Origin: Bretschneidera sinensis
Lineage: Eukaryota > Streptophyta > Magnoliopsida > Brassicales > Akaniaceae
Reading direction: 5' to 3'
Assembly: GCA_023935145.1 (NCBI GenBank)
Contig: CM043698.1
Location: 146,296,125 to 146,360,124 of the forward strand
Length of the DNA stretch: 64,000 nt
In this document: piece by piece, positions 44,497-56,605 of the stretch
Layout: each line of letters starts with the position of its first letter
Numbering within the stretch: the stretch's first letter is position 1
Notes under the pieces: generated by a model
Told to the model about the DNA's origin: nothing
The model's database searches: none
The model's input: the letters and a program-made list of their open reading frames with translations, nothing else
Translations under genes and position numbers: made by a program

Positions 44497-46869
44497 TGTA
44501 ATACTCGTATTTGTAAAGTAAGGACAAAAGAAGTAAAAAAAAAAAAAAATTGGACATCCAGAACGTCCAAAGAAAGGAAAAGGAAAAGGAAAAGAAAAAA
44601 ATATATATTAAAAAAAGTTTTTTTATATAAAAAAAATCAAACTAAAAAAGTCAACAATTTTCCTAAAGCTTTTGAATTCAAAAGCATGGGTGGCAGGTGT
44701 AATACCTGTTGCGAATTTCGTAAGGCATTTGTAAATGCCTTACACGTCTCCACAACGTGGAGACTGTGGAGACCTTTCGAGGGGGGGCTGCTGAAGTTTT
44801 CAGCCCAAGCTTTCATATATATATATATATACACACAATAGGTTCAGGAAAGCTCGCGAAGGGAGTTCGTTTAGTTTCATATAATTCATCTGTTTCCTTA
44901 AAACATTTGGGAGCTCAAAGAAATACTGAAAGAGCAAAATTTTGAAGGAGCTTTCTGCGGAATTTCATAGAGAATCATGAATAACTATCAGAAAAGAAGA
45001 AGATAATATCATAATGTTTATTTTTGAATTTTTGACATTTATGGAGTTTCTCTAAATTCAAAAGTGGGAATTTTCAAAGTGTGTGGTTTATATTGAATTG
45101 AAGAATAAATTAGAAAATTTATATAAATATGATGTCAGGTGTTGACGATCTACAACCGGGAGAATTTCTGAGAGAAACAAGAAAGGCAAGGAGGTGATCC
45201 ACGGGTAGCTTTAAGAGTTACGTGGTGAGTTGGATTTACTTTAAGTAGTCCAAATAAAAAATCAAATATCTGGAAATAATATCAAAATAAATTATTAGCT
45301 TATGTTGTGATGATAGATAAAGATTTGGTTGATAAAAATGGTATGAATTTTGACATGAAGAAGATTATTAGGAGAGAAATAATATTTTTGGGAATAATAA
45401 GTTGATTTAATAATAAAAACTATAGGTGAAATTCTTGATAAGTTATATTGATGTTTTAATATGAATTTTGATGAGATGAATTTTAATGGATCTTGACAAG
45501 CTTTGATGGATGATTTGATATGATTTGAGATGATTTTTAATGGATCTTGACAAGTTTTGATGAATGATTTGATATGAATTGGGATGAAATTTTGTGGATC
45601 TTTACAAGCTTTAATGGATTATTTGATGTGATTTGGGGATGAGAGGAATTTATTGGATTTTTGTTATATAAATTTGAGAACAATCAGGATAGTTAATGTA
45701 AGTGTTTTGAATTTATATGTTGTTTTTATATTACTGTTTATATGCATATTTCATATCATTGCTCATATGCATATGCAATAAATGAAAAAAAAAATAATCT
45801 GGAAGGAAGCCGGTCTAATAAAAATGAATGAACTGAAAAGGCAGTCGGTCTTATGTGAATGAAAGAACTGGGAAGACAGCCGATCTAAATGAGAATGAAA
45901 GAACCGAGAAGGTAGTCGGTCTAAGATAATAATAACCTGTCGACAGGTGGGAAGACGTTCCCATCATATGCGTTCATTGCATTGCATTTATTTTAATTAT
46001 TGCTTGCATTATTGAAATATTGATGTGTGATGTATAAATTGTGAATATAATTAATGATGGTTGAGTCTCACAGAAAGAGACAGTTATGGTGATAAGATTT
46101 GTGAAATGCATAAGTGTGGTGTATTATTGTGAATATAATTAATGATGGTTGAGTCTCACCGAAAGAGACAGTTATGTGATAAGATTATTGAAATGCTGAG
46201 GTGTGGTGTATTATTGTGAATATAAATATAGATGGATGAGTCTCACAGAGAGACAGTTATGGTGATGAGATTATTGAAATGCTGAGGTGTGGTGTGTTAT
46301 TGTTATAGTGATAAGAATAATATAAATGGTAGATTTTATGATGTGAACCTTCTTACGAGGAAATCATGAGATAATTGATGATCTTGAGGTGAACCAATAA
46401 ATAAGAGGAAGAGATTGATAGAGAATGGATATTATGATATGTGGAGTGATAGTAGAGTGCTAGTATCAAGTGTAAAAAATATAAATTGATTTAAATACTA
46501 AAAGACTGTTTATACAAATGAGTACTTTTAGTAAATTTAATTCACTGAGCTTGTAAAGCTCACCTCTCATTGTATAATGATTTTTAGGTAGCAGGCTTGA
46601 CAAATAGTTTGGTGAGTTGAAGTTCAGAAGAAATCATTTTCTATAAGCCACGTGCGTGCCATCATCCTCAGACTAATGAGAAAATAAAAATGAAAAATTT
46701 ATTTGTTAATTTTTATGCATTTTACATTGTATAGAATGTTTTAATATCGGGTTGATGTAAATTTATTTTGGTGTTATTTATTTTTATTATTGCATATATG
46801 TGTCGTGCTAAGATTTCAAAATGTGATGACACCGTTTTGGGGGTGGTCAACCCGGGATGGGTCGTTACA
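44497..46869 (+). repeat. 5' LTR of the gypsy element
   Basis: It contains internal tandem arrays: about four units of GAACYGGGAAGGYAGYCGGTCT (45795-45925) and three units of about 90 bp around GGTTGAGTCTCACxGAAAGAGACAG (46030-46300). It also has an 18-bp AT tract near 44814, much shorter than in the right LTR. Confidence 0.94.
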
Positions 46870-46873
46870 ATTT

Positions 46874-46885
46874 TGGTATCAGAGC
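46874..46885 (+). other. primer binding site, initiator Met-tRNA
   Basis: TGGTATCAGAGC four bases inside the 5' LTR, the same primer class as the copia element. Confidence 0.93.
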
Positions 46886-46949
46886 ATTAAGTTTTAAGAT
46901 TCCGTAGACTGCATAAAAAGTAAGAAAGTGGAAGATTAAAATAAACTAT

Positions 46950-48245
46950 ATTTTAATGAACGGTCTGAGGATGACACGTGGACACGCTAGAGCTAGAGTT
47001 AGAGTTGTTGATTGAGAGGGCGTGGTAGGCCCACAATATTTTGACAATTCGAGGTTGAGTTTGAATATCTGGTTCCTCGAAGAGAACGTGTTGATAGTAT
47101 GATTGATATTAAAAAATATAATTGATATTAGTAAAGGTGTGAGAGAATCTAAAATTTAAGGAGATGAGCTAAGATAAGCTCTTACTCATGCTCTTGAGAA
47201 AATGAATGTAACAAATGATAGAGTTGATAACTTATAGCATAGACTTGATGAACATGCTAGAGCAATGCCTGATGTTGTTAATCCAGTAATGGTAGACATT
47301 TAAAAATGGGAAAAAGTGAGTTTATGCATGAGATGCAGGGAGATATAATAAAGTTAAATGCTTTGTTGTTTAAAGGATCTATGAATCCTTTTACACTTGA
47401 GTTTCAGGAGAAATGTGTAGAGACATTATTTGGTTTTTTACCAGTAACTGACAGGCAAATGGTTGCCTTTGCTTCGTTTGAGTTAGAATGAGAAGTTTTG
47501 GATTGGTGGGAGGATATTCTTCCCTGGGTAAGTGCGGATGTCGATAGACCCTTAACCTGGAATGGGTTTAAGGAGGTTTTCCTTGATAACTACTTTCCTT
47601 AGACCCTTAGAGCCCAACAAGATATAGATTTTATTTAATTGGGGAAATGTATTGAATATGGCTCCGTATGATAGTAGATTTGTGGCTTTGTCGAGGTTTG
47701 AACCGAAAAATGGTAGACATAGAGAAGAATAAGTATAAGAGGTTCATAGATGATCTATGTTGTAAGGTTTGATTCAAAATTATCTTACATGAGGCATATG
47801 AATTATGTCAGATTGGTGGATACAACACTTCAGATTGAGAAAGATGTGATAGAGTTTAAGGGAAAGAGAAAGAGTGGTTAAAGAGGCTTAGACATGAAGG
47901 TTATAGAGGTAGTAGTAGTATGAATGTACAGGGTGAGAGACCACCTGAGAGGAGGCATTCCTTGTCACAGAAAACTGAAGTACAGAGTCAGAGGCAAACA
48001 GAATATGTTGCTTTTGTATCTCAAAATACTATTAGTGGGACCCTTAGATTTGGGAGACAAGATATGGGAACTGGAAGTCATGGCAGAGGAAGTAAGTATG
48101 CTACCAAGTGGAAGTGACAATCTGATGTATGATTGGGAGACAAAAATTTGCTATAGATATATTCAGATGAGATATTTATTCCAGAATTGTCAAAATTTGA
48201 AGTGTTTTATGTGTGGAGAAGAGGGACATGTCAATGTTGGTTGAT
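46950..48245 (+). pseudogene. gypsy gag with zinc knuckle
   Basis: Fragments in shifting frames: FKGSMNPFTLEFQ, FGFLPVTDRQMVAFASFELE (a stop follows at 47489), VLDWWEDILPW, WNGFKEVFLDNYFP, and a knuckle-like CFMCGEEGHVNVG (about 48199-48240) in which the last cysteine is replaced. This is the retrotransposon gag order of plant chromoviruses. No full-length frame remains. Confidence 0.8.
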
Positions 48246-48620
48246 TTTAATGCAACCCATTCTTTTGCATTAAGTATTCATATGAAGTCTATTGAAGTAT
48301 GTATTAGTCCTTGAATGAAAAATATTTTTGTTGAAGTTTTCACTAGAGATAGAGTGATAATCATAAATGTTTACAAGGATTGTGTGATTCACATTAGTAA
48401 TAGAAAATCTAAAGCTGATTATTATCTTTGAATACGGTTGATTGTTTTAGAAAGAAGATAGTGTTATCAATATGGATATGAGGAGTGTAACTTCCAGAGA
48501 GAACATAAAATACTCTCGAACTATCTTATTTTACTCTGACTGCCAGTAGATGGTTAAAGAAAGGATGCGAGGAGTATTTGGCATACATGATGATTCTAGA
48601 AAGGAAACCAGGAAGTTAGA

Positions 48621-48664
<44 letters not shown>

Positions 48665-50935
48665 TAATAATAATAATAATCTTGGTAGATAAAGATTTTC
48701 ATGATATATTCATGAAGAGTTGTCTAGATTTTCTCCTAGTAAGGAGATTTAATTTCCTATAGATGTGATTTTGAGTTCATCATATATCTCTAATAGAACA
48801 CTACAGAGTGACACCCATTGAGTTAAGAGAGTTGAAAGTTCAAGAATTTTAGATGAACAATTTATCAGACCTAATGTATTTGGAGAGCTTTGTGTTGTTT
48901 GTGAAGAAGGAAGATGGAACGATAAGAGTGTGTATAGACCACAAATAGTTGAATAAGAACAAAGATATTTTACTCAAGATAAATAAATTGTTTGAGCAGT
49001 GCAAGGAGTGAAAGTATTTTCTAAGATATATTTAGATAAGTTATCACCTATTTGATAATAAAAGAAAAACACGTGTCTAAGACTGCTTTTATGACATGTT
49101 ATGGTCATAAGTTTCTGATGATGCTATTTGGGTTGACTAATGTTCCAGAAACATTCATGGATTTGATGAATAGAGTGTTTAAACCATATCTTAACAAGTT
49201 TATGGTTGTATTTGATTTCCTGATATATTCTAAGGAGGAAGAACAACATGTGAAACAATTAGACAGTATGTTGGAGATTCTGAGGAAAGAGAAATTATAT
49301 ACAAAGTTCTCTAAGTGTGGGTGTTGATTGAATGAAATAACTTTCTTGGAAATGTAATATCGAGAAATGGATAGTAGTTGACTTACAAAAGTTAAAGACA
49401 ATGTTAAGATGGGAGAGACCAACTAATATGACTGAGAATAGAATCTTCTTGGGGTTAGTTGGTTATTATAGAAGATTCTTTCAGAAAATTTTTATTATTG
49501 TAATGCAGTTGAATAGACTAACTAGGAAAAAGGTGAGATTGTATGGTGAGGGAAGTGTGAGAAAAAATTTTAATCACTAAAGGAGAAATTAACTACAGCT
49601 CCTGTACTGGTGTTTTCTTATGGTGATGAAAGATTTGTGGTGTATAGTGATACGCCACATCAATGATTGGGATATGTGTAACATAGGAAGGTTGTGGGCT
49701 ATACTTCTAGACAATTGAGGATTCATGATAAGCAATTTCCCTACTCATGACTTGCAATTTCCCTACTCATGACTTAGAGTTGACTGCTATAGTGTTTACT
49801 TTAAATATTGGAGATATCATCTGTATGGAGCAACTTGTGAGATAGTCATGGGTTATAAAAGTTGGACATACTTACCTAACTAGAGGGAGCTGAATTGGAG
49901 GCAGAGATGGTAGACGAAGTTGATTAGTAACGATGATTGTACAGTTCACTATCATCTAGAAAATGCGAAGGTGATAGTTGATACGTTGAGTAGAAAGTCT
50001 ATAAGAAAGTTAACTGCTACTGGGAGCCCTGATGTGAAATTGATAAAGGATTTAGAGAAATGAGAATAAAGTTGAATATCAGTGGTAGAGATCATAAATA
50101 AAGAATATAGTTGTACAGTCATCCATAGAAAAATGCTTTAGAGATGCAAGGTATAAATGAAGAGATAGAAAAGATTAAGTATTGAGTGCTTACTGGAAAA
50201 CAATATAAGTTAAAAATTTAAAATGATGGTATCTTGGATAGAAATAGTGTTTCCAATAAGCAGAGTTGAGAAAAGAGATAAGGAGGGAGGCATATAATGA
50301 TGTAGATTTGATGCAATCAAGTAACAATAAGATGTATACATGATTAAGATAGAATTTTTTGATGGTCAGAATTGAAGAGGGATGTAGCTGATACAAAGAA
50401 TTAGTAGGGTACTAGAAGATATATTAAGGACAAAGGTGATGATTTTCTCAGTAAGTTAGGATGCTTACATGCCATCAATTGAAATTGCTGATAATAATCA
50501 GTAACAAACTAACATTGGGATGACACAGATTGAGGCATTGTATGGTCGGAGGTGTAGAATTCTTTTATGTTAGGAAGAAATGGAAGAGAAAAAAATATAT
50601 CTGGTCTATCAATTATTGAGCTAACAATTGAGAGGATTAAATTTGTTAGAAAGAACTGTAAAACAACTTAGAGTAGACCTCTTGAGTCTCAACTAGGTGA
50701 TTGGGTGTATTGAAAAATATCTCAATGAAAGGTGTATTGAGATTTAAACAGGAAAAGAAAGCTGAATCTGAGGTATGTGGGACCCTGTGAGGTGGTTGAG
50801 AAAGTTGGATTAGTTGTGAATAGCTTTGATTTGCCTCCAGAGTTGAAGCAGTGGCATAACATATTTCATGTTTCACTTTTAAGAAAGTGTTTACATGATG
50901 AATAATATAATAGTTTGAGCTAAGCTATAGAAATT
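48246..50935 (+). pseudogene. gypsy pol: protease, RT, RNase H, integrase ends, chromodomain-like tail
   Basis: A protease trace (VDFNATHSF, 48239-48266) is followed by RT text: HTPIELRELKVQEF, FVKKEDGTIRVCIDHK, SKTAFMTCYGHKFLMMLFGL and FMDLMNRVFKPYLNKFMVV. The catalytic box is lost: the expected FIDDILIYS reads FDFLIYS. RNase H text includes VVDTLSRKSIRKLTATGSP (about 49976). The integrase start can be traced to about 50420, then the sequence passes to IGMTQIEALYGRRC (about 50517), which follows the catalytic core, so the DDE core is deleted. The end reads LRYVGPCEVVEKVG, LPPELKQWHNIFHVSLLRK and a broken chromodomain-like stretch. Confidence 0.85.
48621..48680. repeat. (AAT)n microsatellite inside gypsy pol
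   Basis: About twenty AAT trinucleotides with one interruption (AAC). It lies between protease and RT and expands the coding region. Confidence 0.95.
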
Positions 50936-51147
50936 CATAAAGTTTGGGTTTTTATACCAATACGAGGATTTTAGACAAAAAGAACAAGTCTTATGTAATA
51001 AAATACTGTTTAAATTATGTGGTGGAATAAGGATGTTGAAAAGATTACGTGAAAAGTGTGAGACAGGTATGAAGAAATATTATTCAATTTGTTCTGGAGT
51101 AGAATAAGGAAATTTTGAGGACGAAATTTTTGTAAAGTGGGTAGATT

Positions 51148-51502
51148 TGTAATACCCATATTTGTAAAGTAAAAACAAAAGAAGTTGAAAAAAAAAAAAA
51201 AAAAAAAAAAAAAACTGGACATTCAGAATGTCCAAAGAAAGGAAAAGGAAAAGAAAAAATACATATATTAAAAAAAAGTTTTTTATAAAAAAAAATCAAA
51301 ATCAAAAAGTCAAAAAAGGGTGGGCAGCAAGTTTCATACCTGCTGCCAATTTTCCTAAAGCTTTTGAATTCAAAAGCATGGGCAGCAAGTGTAATACCTG
51401 CTGTGAATTTCTTAAGGTATTTGTAAATGCCTTACACGTCTCCACAACGTGGAGACTGTGGAGACCTTTGGAGGGGGGGCTACTGAAGTTTTCAGCCCAA
51501 GC

Positions 51503-51574
<72 letters not shown>

Positions 51575-53552
51575 GGTTCAGGCAAGCTCTCGAAGAGAGT
51601 TCGTTTAGTTTCAAATAATTCATCTGTTTTCTTAAAACATTTGGGAGCTCAAAGAAATGCTGAAAGAGCAAAATTTTGAAGGAGTTTTCTGCGGAATTTC
51701 ATAGAGAATCATAATGTTTATTTTTGAATTTCTGACATTTATGGAGTTTCCTTAAATTCAAAAGTAGGAATTTTCAAAGTGTGTGGTTTATATCGAATTG
51801 AAGAATAAATTAGAAAATTTATATAAATATGATATCAGGTGTTGACGATCTATAACCAGGGGAATTTCTAAGAGAAACAGGAAAGGCAAGGAGGTGATCC
51901 ACAGGTAGCTTTAAGAGCTACGTGGTGAGTTGGATTTACTTTAAGTAGTCTAAATAAAAAATCAAATATCTGAAAATAATATCAAAATAAATTATTAGCT
52001 TATGTTGTGATGATAGATAAAGATTTGGTTGATAAATATTATATGAATTTTGACATGTAGAAGATTATTAGGAGAGAAATAATATTTTTGGGAATAATAA
52101 GTTGATTTAATAATAAAAACGATAGATGAAATTCTTGATAAGTTATATTGATGTTTTAATACGAATTTTGATGAGATGAATTTTAGTGGATCTTGATAAG
52201 CTTTGATGGATGATTTGATATGAATTTTAATGGATCTTGACAAGTTTTGATGAATGATTTGATATGAATTGGGATGAAATTTTATGGATCTTGACAAGCT
52301 TTAATGGATTATTTGATTTGATTTGGGATGAGAGGAATTTAGTGGATTTTTGTTATATAAATTTGAGAACAATCAGGATAGTTAATTTAAGTGTTTTGAA
52401 TTTATATGTTGTTTTATATTACTGTTTATATGCATATTTCATGTCATTGCTCATAGGCATATGTAATAAATCGAAAAAAAAAAAAGAATCGGGAAGGCAG
52501 CCAGTCTAATAAAAATGAAAGAACCGAAAAGGCTGCCAGTTTTATGTGAATGAAAAAACCGGGAAGATAGCCGGTCTAAATGAGAATGAAAGAACCGGGA
52601 AGGTAGCCGGTCTAAGATAATAACAACCTGTCGACAGGTGGGAAGACGTTCCCATCATATGCGTTCATTGCATTGCATTTATTTTAATTATTGCTTGCAT
52701 TATTAAAATATTGATGTGTGATGTATAAATTGTGAATATAATTAATGATGGTTGAGTCTCACAGAAAGAGACAGTTATAGTGATAAGATTTGTGAAATGC
52801 TGAGGTGTGGTGTATTATTGTGAATATAATTAATGATGGTTGAGTCTCACTGAAAGAGACAACTATGTGATAAGATTATTGAAATACTGAGGTGTGGTGT
52901 ATTATTGTGAAAATAAATATAGGTGGATGAATCTCACAGAGAGACAGTTATGGTGATGAGATTATTGAAATGCTGAGGTGTGGTGTGTTATTGTTATAGT
53001 GATAAGAACAATCTAAATGGTAGATTTTATGATGTGAACCTCCTTACGAGGAAATCATGAGATAATTGATGATCTTGAGGTGAACCAATAAATAAGAGGA
53101 AGAGATTGATAGAGAATGGATATTATGATATGTGGAGTTATAGTAGAGTGCTAGTATGGAAATATAAATTGATTTAAATATTAAAAGACTGTTTATACAA
53201 ATGAGTACTTTTAGTGAATTTAATTCATTGAACTTGTGAAGCTCACCCCTCATTGTACAATGATTTTCAAGTAGCAGGCTTGACAAATAGTTTGGTGAGT
53301 TGAAGTTCAAAAGAAATCATTTTCTGTAAACCACGTGCGTATTATCATCCTCAGACTAATGAGAAAATAAAAATGAAAAATTTATTTGTAAATTTTCATG
53401 CATTTTACGTTGTATAGAATGTTTTAATATCGGGTTGATGTAAATTTCTTTTGGTGTGATTTATTTTTATTGTTGCGTATATGTGTCGTGCTGAGATTTC
53501 AAAATATGATGACACCGTTTCGGGGGTGGCCAACCTGGGATGGGTCGTTACA
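51148..53552 (+). repeat. 3' LTR of the gypsy element
   Basis: Same structure as the 5' LTR with many scattered differences. It contains a 25-base A run (51189-51213), a 66-base AT tract, and CCGGGAAGGTAGCCGGTCT units at 52485-52615 closer to the unit consensus than in the left LTR. Confidence 0.94.
51507..51572. repeat. (AT)n expansion in 3' LTR
   Basis: About 33 AT dinucleotides, against about 9 at the equivalent place of the 5' LTR (44814-44831). This is a clear case of slippage after insertion. Confidence 0.93.
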
Positions 53553-53659
53553 ATTTATGACCAAAGGGTAACAGTTTGATAGCGCTTTAAATCCTAAGCT
53601 CATTGTCACAAACTATGGTTAAGAAACAAATTTCTTAAAATTAATAGGGAAAATTTTTA

Positions 53660-53745
53660 ATTTTGACCTGGGCCTCTTGGCCTAGTGGTCACCTCAATTT
53701 CTGGACACCCGAGTTAGATTCCCTTCCCAGCCAATGTACCCAAAG
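53660..53745 (+). repeat. tRNA-derived SINE-like fragment
   Basis: CTCTTGGCCTAGTGGTCACC contains a perfect Pol III A box (TGGCCTAGTGG). About 33 bases on, GAGTTAGATTCCC is a B box with one mismatch to GWTCRANNC. The layout resembles the head of a plant tRNA-related SINE. No full tail or target duplication was recognised. Confidence 0.5.
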
Positions 53746-53801
53746 AAAAATAATAGGGAAAAAACGGACATGATCTAAATGTTAATGCTATTCTGTGGAG
53801 T

Positions 53802-53962
53802 GTCTTACGCCGTCCAATTTTATTCAGGCAAATCATCGTTTCTCAACAAACATGCAAAGACGCATATACGAACGTGCAACTAATGTTTTGATCTGTCCTC
53901 TGGACAAAGAAAAAGCCATTCAAGCTGCTGCAGATCTTCTTGGGGAGTTGTTTCTTTTTACA
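53802..53962 (+). pseudogene. OPA3-like protein, internal exon
   Basis: The frame codes NFIQANHRFSTNMQRRIYER, ATNVLICPLDKEKAIQAA and ADLLGELFLFT, ending at an ACA|GTAAGT donor. This matches the conserved part of plant OPA3-like proteins, small mitochondrial membrane-associated proteins related to human optic atrophy 3. No clear acceptor or start is visible upstream, where the gypsy element and a SINE-like sequence lie. The exon coding the hydrophobic AGxAVIFEVQRS stretch, expected next, is not evident before the last exon at 54922. Confidence 0.75.
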
Positions 53963-54921
53963 GTAAGTACTACATCCTTTTTTGGTTTAGGCATAAAAGC
54001 AAACAATTGTGCGGAGTATACATGAACACCATTCGTTGAGTCTAAACAAAGAAGAAAAATTTTGGTTTAATTTATTGATTCCAGGGCAATAGTAAATCAG
54101 TCTCTTCTAGTGTTTCTTATGAAAAAGAATATTTAAGAGAAAACATATATGGATCAATTGATTTACTTCCTCTCTGGGGATGACCTTGCTTATGGCAAGT
54201 ATGGGACATTGTCATTGGTATTCCAGGGCTGCTCCAGATTCATAAACCATGTGACTGTTTTGTACACCAGATTAAGAGGAGGATACGATGAAACAATTTT
54301 TATAAATTAAAGAAATAGATTAGTTTTATGTTTATGTTTTTGTATCAAATGTAAAATTGAATGAAAACATCTCATTTTATTCTCTCTTTTATTTAATCTT
54401 ATATCCTTTTAATCTGATGTATCAAACGGGCATTGTATATCTCAGGATCTGTTTTGTTTGACAATATCCTAAAAATCCCTTTTGTTCTGTTTAGGAAGCT
54501 AGTCTAATATTTACTTACACTGTGAATTTGGAAATTGGGTTTTCTTTTTAATCCAAGATTAATTAAATATAGGAGTAGTCAGTATTTAATAAGCTTAGTT
54601 TCTTTTACAGGGTTTACACTAAAAATTCACTTGTAACCAAATAGTTTAGGTTGTTTAAGCTAGTTTGTAGTTGTCAGTGATTCTCCAATGGTTTCCTTCA
54701 TTATTTACTCTGATTTAATCAAGAAAACAGAGTTGTAGAAGCAGGAATCTTCTTTCTGCAGGAACAAAATTTTGATGGAAAACTTGTTGCATAACATTTA
54801 TTGAATGTGAAATATCAGAAAGTAATGTTGCTTTTTCTTGAGGTTCCAGTTGAGGAATAAATCTGTCATTGTTATTTTGTTAAATTGATTATAAGAACTA
54901 ATCATTTTTGTAAACTATTAG

Positions 54922-55071
54922 GCACTGAAACAAAAGGGCAAAGACTTGGAAAAAGAAGTGGAACTGTTAAAGCACAAGCTGCTAGAGGTGGAACAGCTTT
55001 CCAGGAGAGGAAGCCTTTTGAACTACTTCAAATTCTGGCATGCTCAAGCATCTCAAGCTCATGAGTCATAA
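54922..55071 (+). pseudogene. OPA3-like protein, last exon, copy 1
   Basis: After an ATTAG acceptor, 49 codons plus TAA: ALKQKGKDLEKEVELLKHKL, LEVEQLSRRGSLLNYFKFW, HAQASQAHES. The heptad-rich KDLEKEVELLKHKLLEVEQL is the C-terminal coiled coil of OPA3-like proteins. The reading frame itself is open. It is listed as pseudogene because the gene around it appears incomplete. Confidence 0.78.
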
Positions 55072-55280
55072 GTCAGCAACATCCAGTTGGTCTCCGTTTT
55101 GAATTTTGATCTTGGAAAAAATATTTGTAAATGAACCCAAAAAAAATTGAGCTGGTAATTTTATTTTTCTTTTGTAGTTTTCTAAGATAAGATATCCAGA
55201 ACCCAATGAATTGAACATGAGTATAGTCATCCATTCTCATGTAGGGACAATAAGAAACACATACCAATCAGTTTACTTGA

Positions 55281-55580
55281 TAAAATCTTATCGTGTATAA
55301 GAGATTTGAGATCAAATTCGGTTCACACGAGATTGGGAGATAAGTGAAGGGAGAAGATGACCTTTCATTGTGTAATCCACAAGTCTAATGGACCTCCAAT
55401 GAAAAAAAAAAGGAAGTTGAATCAAGTAGGCTCCTGGAACAAATGAGTCTTGGATAATGAAGTCAACCTACAAGCGAGCAGAGAGAGAACTACCTCTCAT
55501 TGTCGCCGTATAGATCTGAGATCGAATTTAGTTCACATCAAGAATTATATGACAAAAAAGGGAAAAGATCATAGTTACCA
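55281..55580. repeat. SINE-like repeat, copy 1
   Basis: It has phrases such as GATAAAATCTTATCGTGTATA, GAGATTTGAGATCAAATTCGG (B-box-like), and later a second B-box-like GATCTGAGATCGAATTTAG. This two-part layout suggests a dimeric tRNA-derived repeat. The A-box part is degraded in this copy. Confidence 0.4.
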
Positions 55581-55960
55581 AAAAGTCGGTATGCTTTGGT
55601 TTACGGTACGAGAACGTGGTACATGACCCATACCGACGGTACATTGGGGGTAATCTTAAATGGTTTTTACTATGTACAAGTGTACGTATAAAATTAGAAT
55701 ATTAGATATATTTATAAGCACAATTTAAATAAATATGTGTGCATAATAATAGTTTAGAAAATCTTAGAGTTTTGACAAAATAATAAAATTAGTAAATGTA
55801 ATATTAGAAAACATAAATTTAAAATAAAATTTGAGAATTCTCTTATTGTCTTTTTTTGAGGTAATGTTGCTTTTTCTTGAGGTTCCATTTGAGGAATTAA
55901 TCTGTCATTGTTATTTTGTTAAATTGATTATAAGAACTAATCATTTTTATAAACCATTAG

Positions 55961-56110
55961 GCACTGAAACAAAAGGGCAAAGACTTGGAAAAAGAAGTGG
56001 AACTGTTAAAGCACAAGCTGCTAGAGGTGGAACAGCTTTCCAGGAGAGGAAGCCTTTTGAACTACTTCAAATTATGGCATGCTCAAGCATCTCAAGCTCA
56101 TGAGTCATAA
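55961..56110 (+). pseudogene. OPA3-like protein, last exon, copy 2
   Basis: A duplicate of 54922-55071 with the same acceptor and stop. The only coding difference noticed is TTC TGG to TTA TGG in the KFWHAQ region. No other OPA3 exon accompanies it. Confidence 0.78.
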
Positions 56111-56305
56111 GTCAGCAACATCCAGTTGGGCCCCGTTTTGAGTTTTGATCTTGGAAAAAATATTTGTAAATGAACCCAAAAAAAATTGAGCTGGTAATTT
56201 TTTTTTTTCTTTTGTAGTTTTCTAAGATAAGATATCCAGAACCCAATGAATTGAACATGAGTATAATCATCCATTCTCATAAAGGGACAATAAAAAACAC
56301 ATCAT

Positions 56306-56605
56306 TAGGTGCTCGTCAGTCTAATTGGTAAAATCATTTATCGTGTATAAGAGATTTGAGATCAATTTGGTACACACAAGAGATTGGGAGATAAGGGAGG
56401 GGAAAGATTACCTTCCATTGCGTAATCCATAAGTCTAATGGACCTCCAATGAAAAAAAAAGGAAGTTGAATCATGTAGACTCCTGGAACAAATGAGTCTG
56501 GGATAATGAAGTCAACCTACAAGCGAGAAGAGAGAGAACTACCTCTCATTGTCATCGTATAGATCTGAGATCGAATCTCGTTCGACAAAAAATGGAAAAT
56601 ATTGT
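56306..56605. repeat. SINE-like repeat, copy 2
   Basis: It starts GGTGCTCGTCAGTCTAATTG (A-box-like), with B-box-like GAGATTTGAGATCAATTTGG and GATCTGAGATCGAATCTCG further on. It is repeated almost exactly at 59203-59500 as part of the 2.9 kb duplication. Confidence 0.45.

Larger units (their letters stand above)
44497..53552 (+). mobile_element. complete Ty3/gypsy chromovirus (Tekay/Del-like), decayed
   Basis: 9056 bp element with 5-bp target duplications ATTTA (44492-44496 and 53553-53557). LTRs are 2373 and 2405 bp, running TGTAATAC..GTCGTTACA. A tRNA-iMet primer site follows the left LTR, and the purine-rich GAGGACGAAATTTTTGTAAAG motif precedes the right. The body is only about 4.3 kb. Gag, protease, RT, RNase H and an integrase start with a chromodomain-like end can be traced, all full of stops and frameshifts. 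The very long LTRs and the C-terminal chromodomain-like text point to the Tekay/Del lineage. It is older than the neighbouring copia insertion. Confidence 0.95.

Noticed and set aside
47920..48244. Two overlapping plus-strand frames in the gypsy body taken as separate genes
   Set aside because: Both are decayed gag. The knuckle text at the end of the second identifies it.
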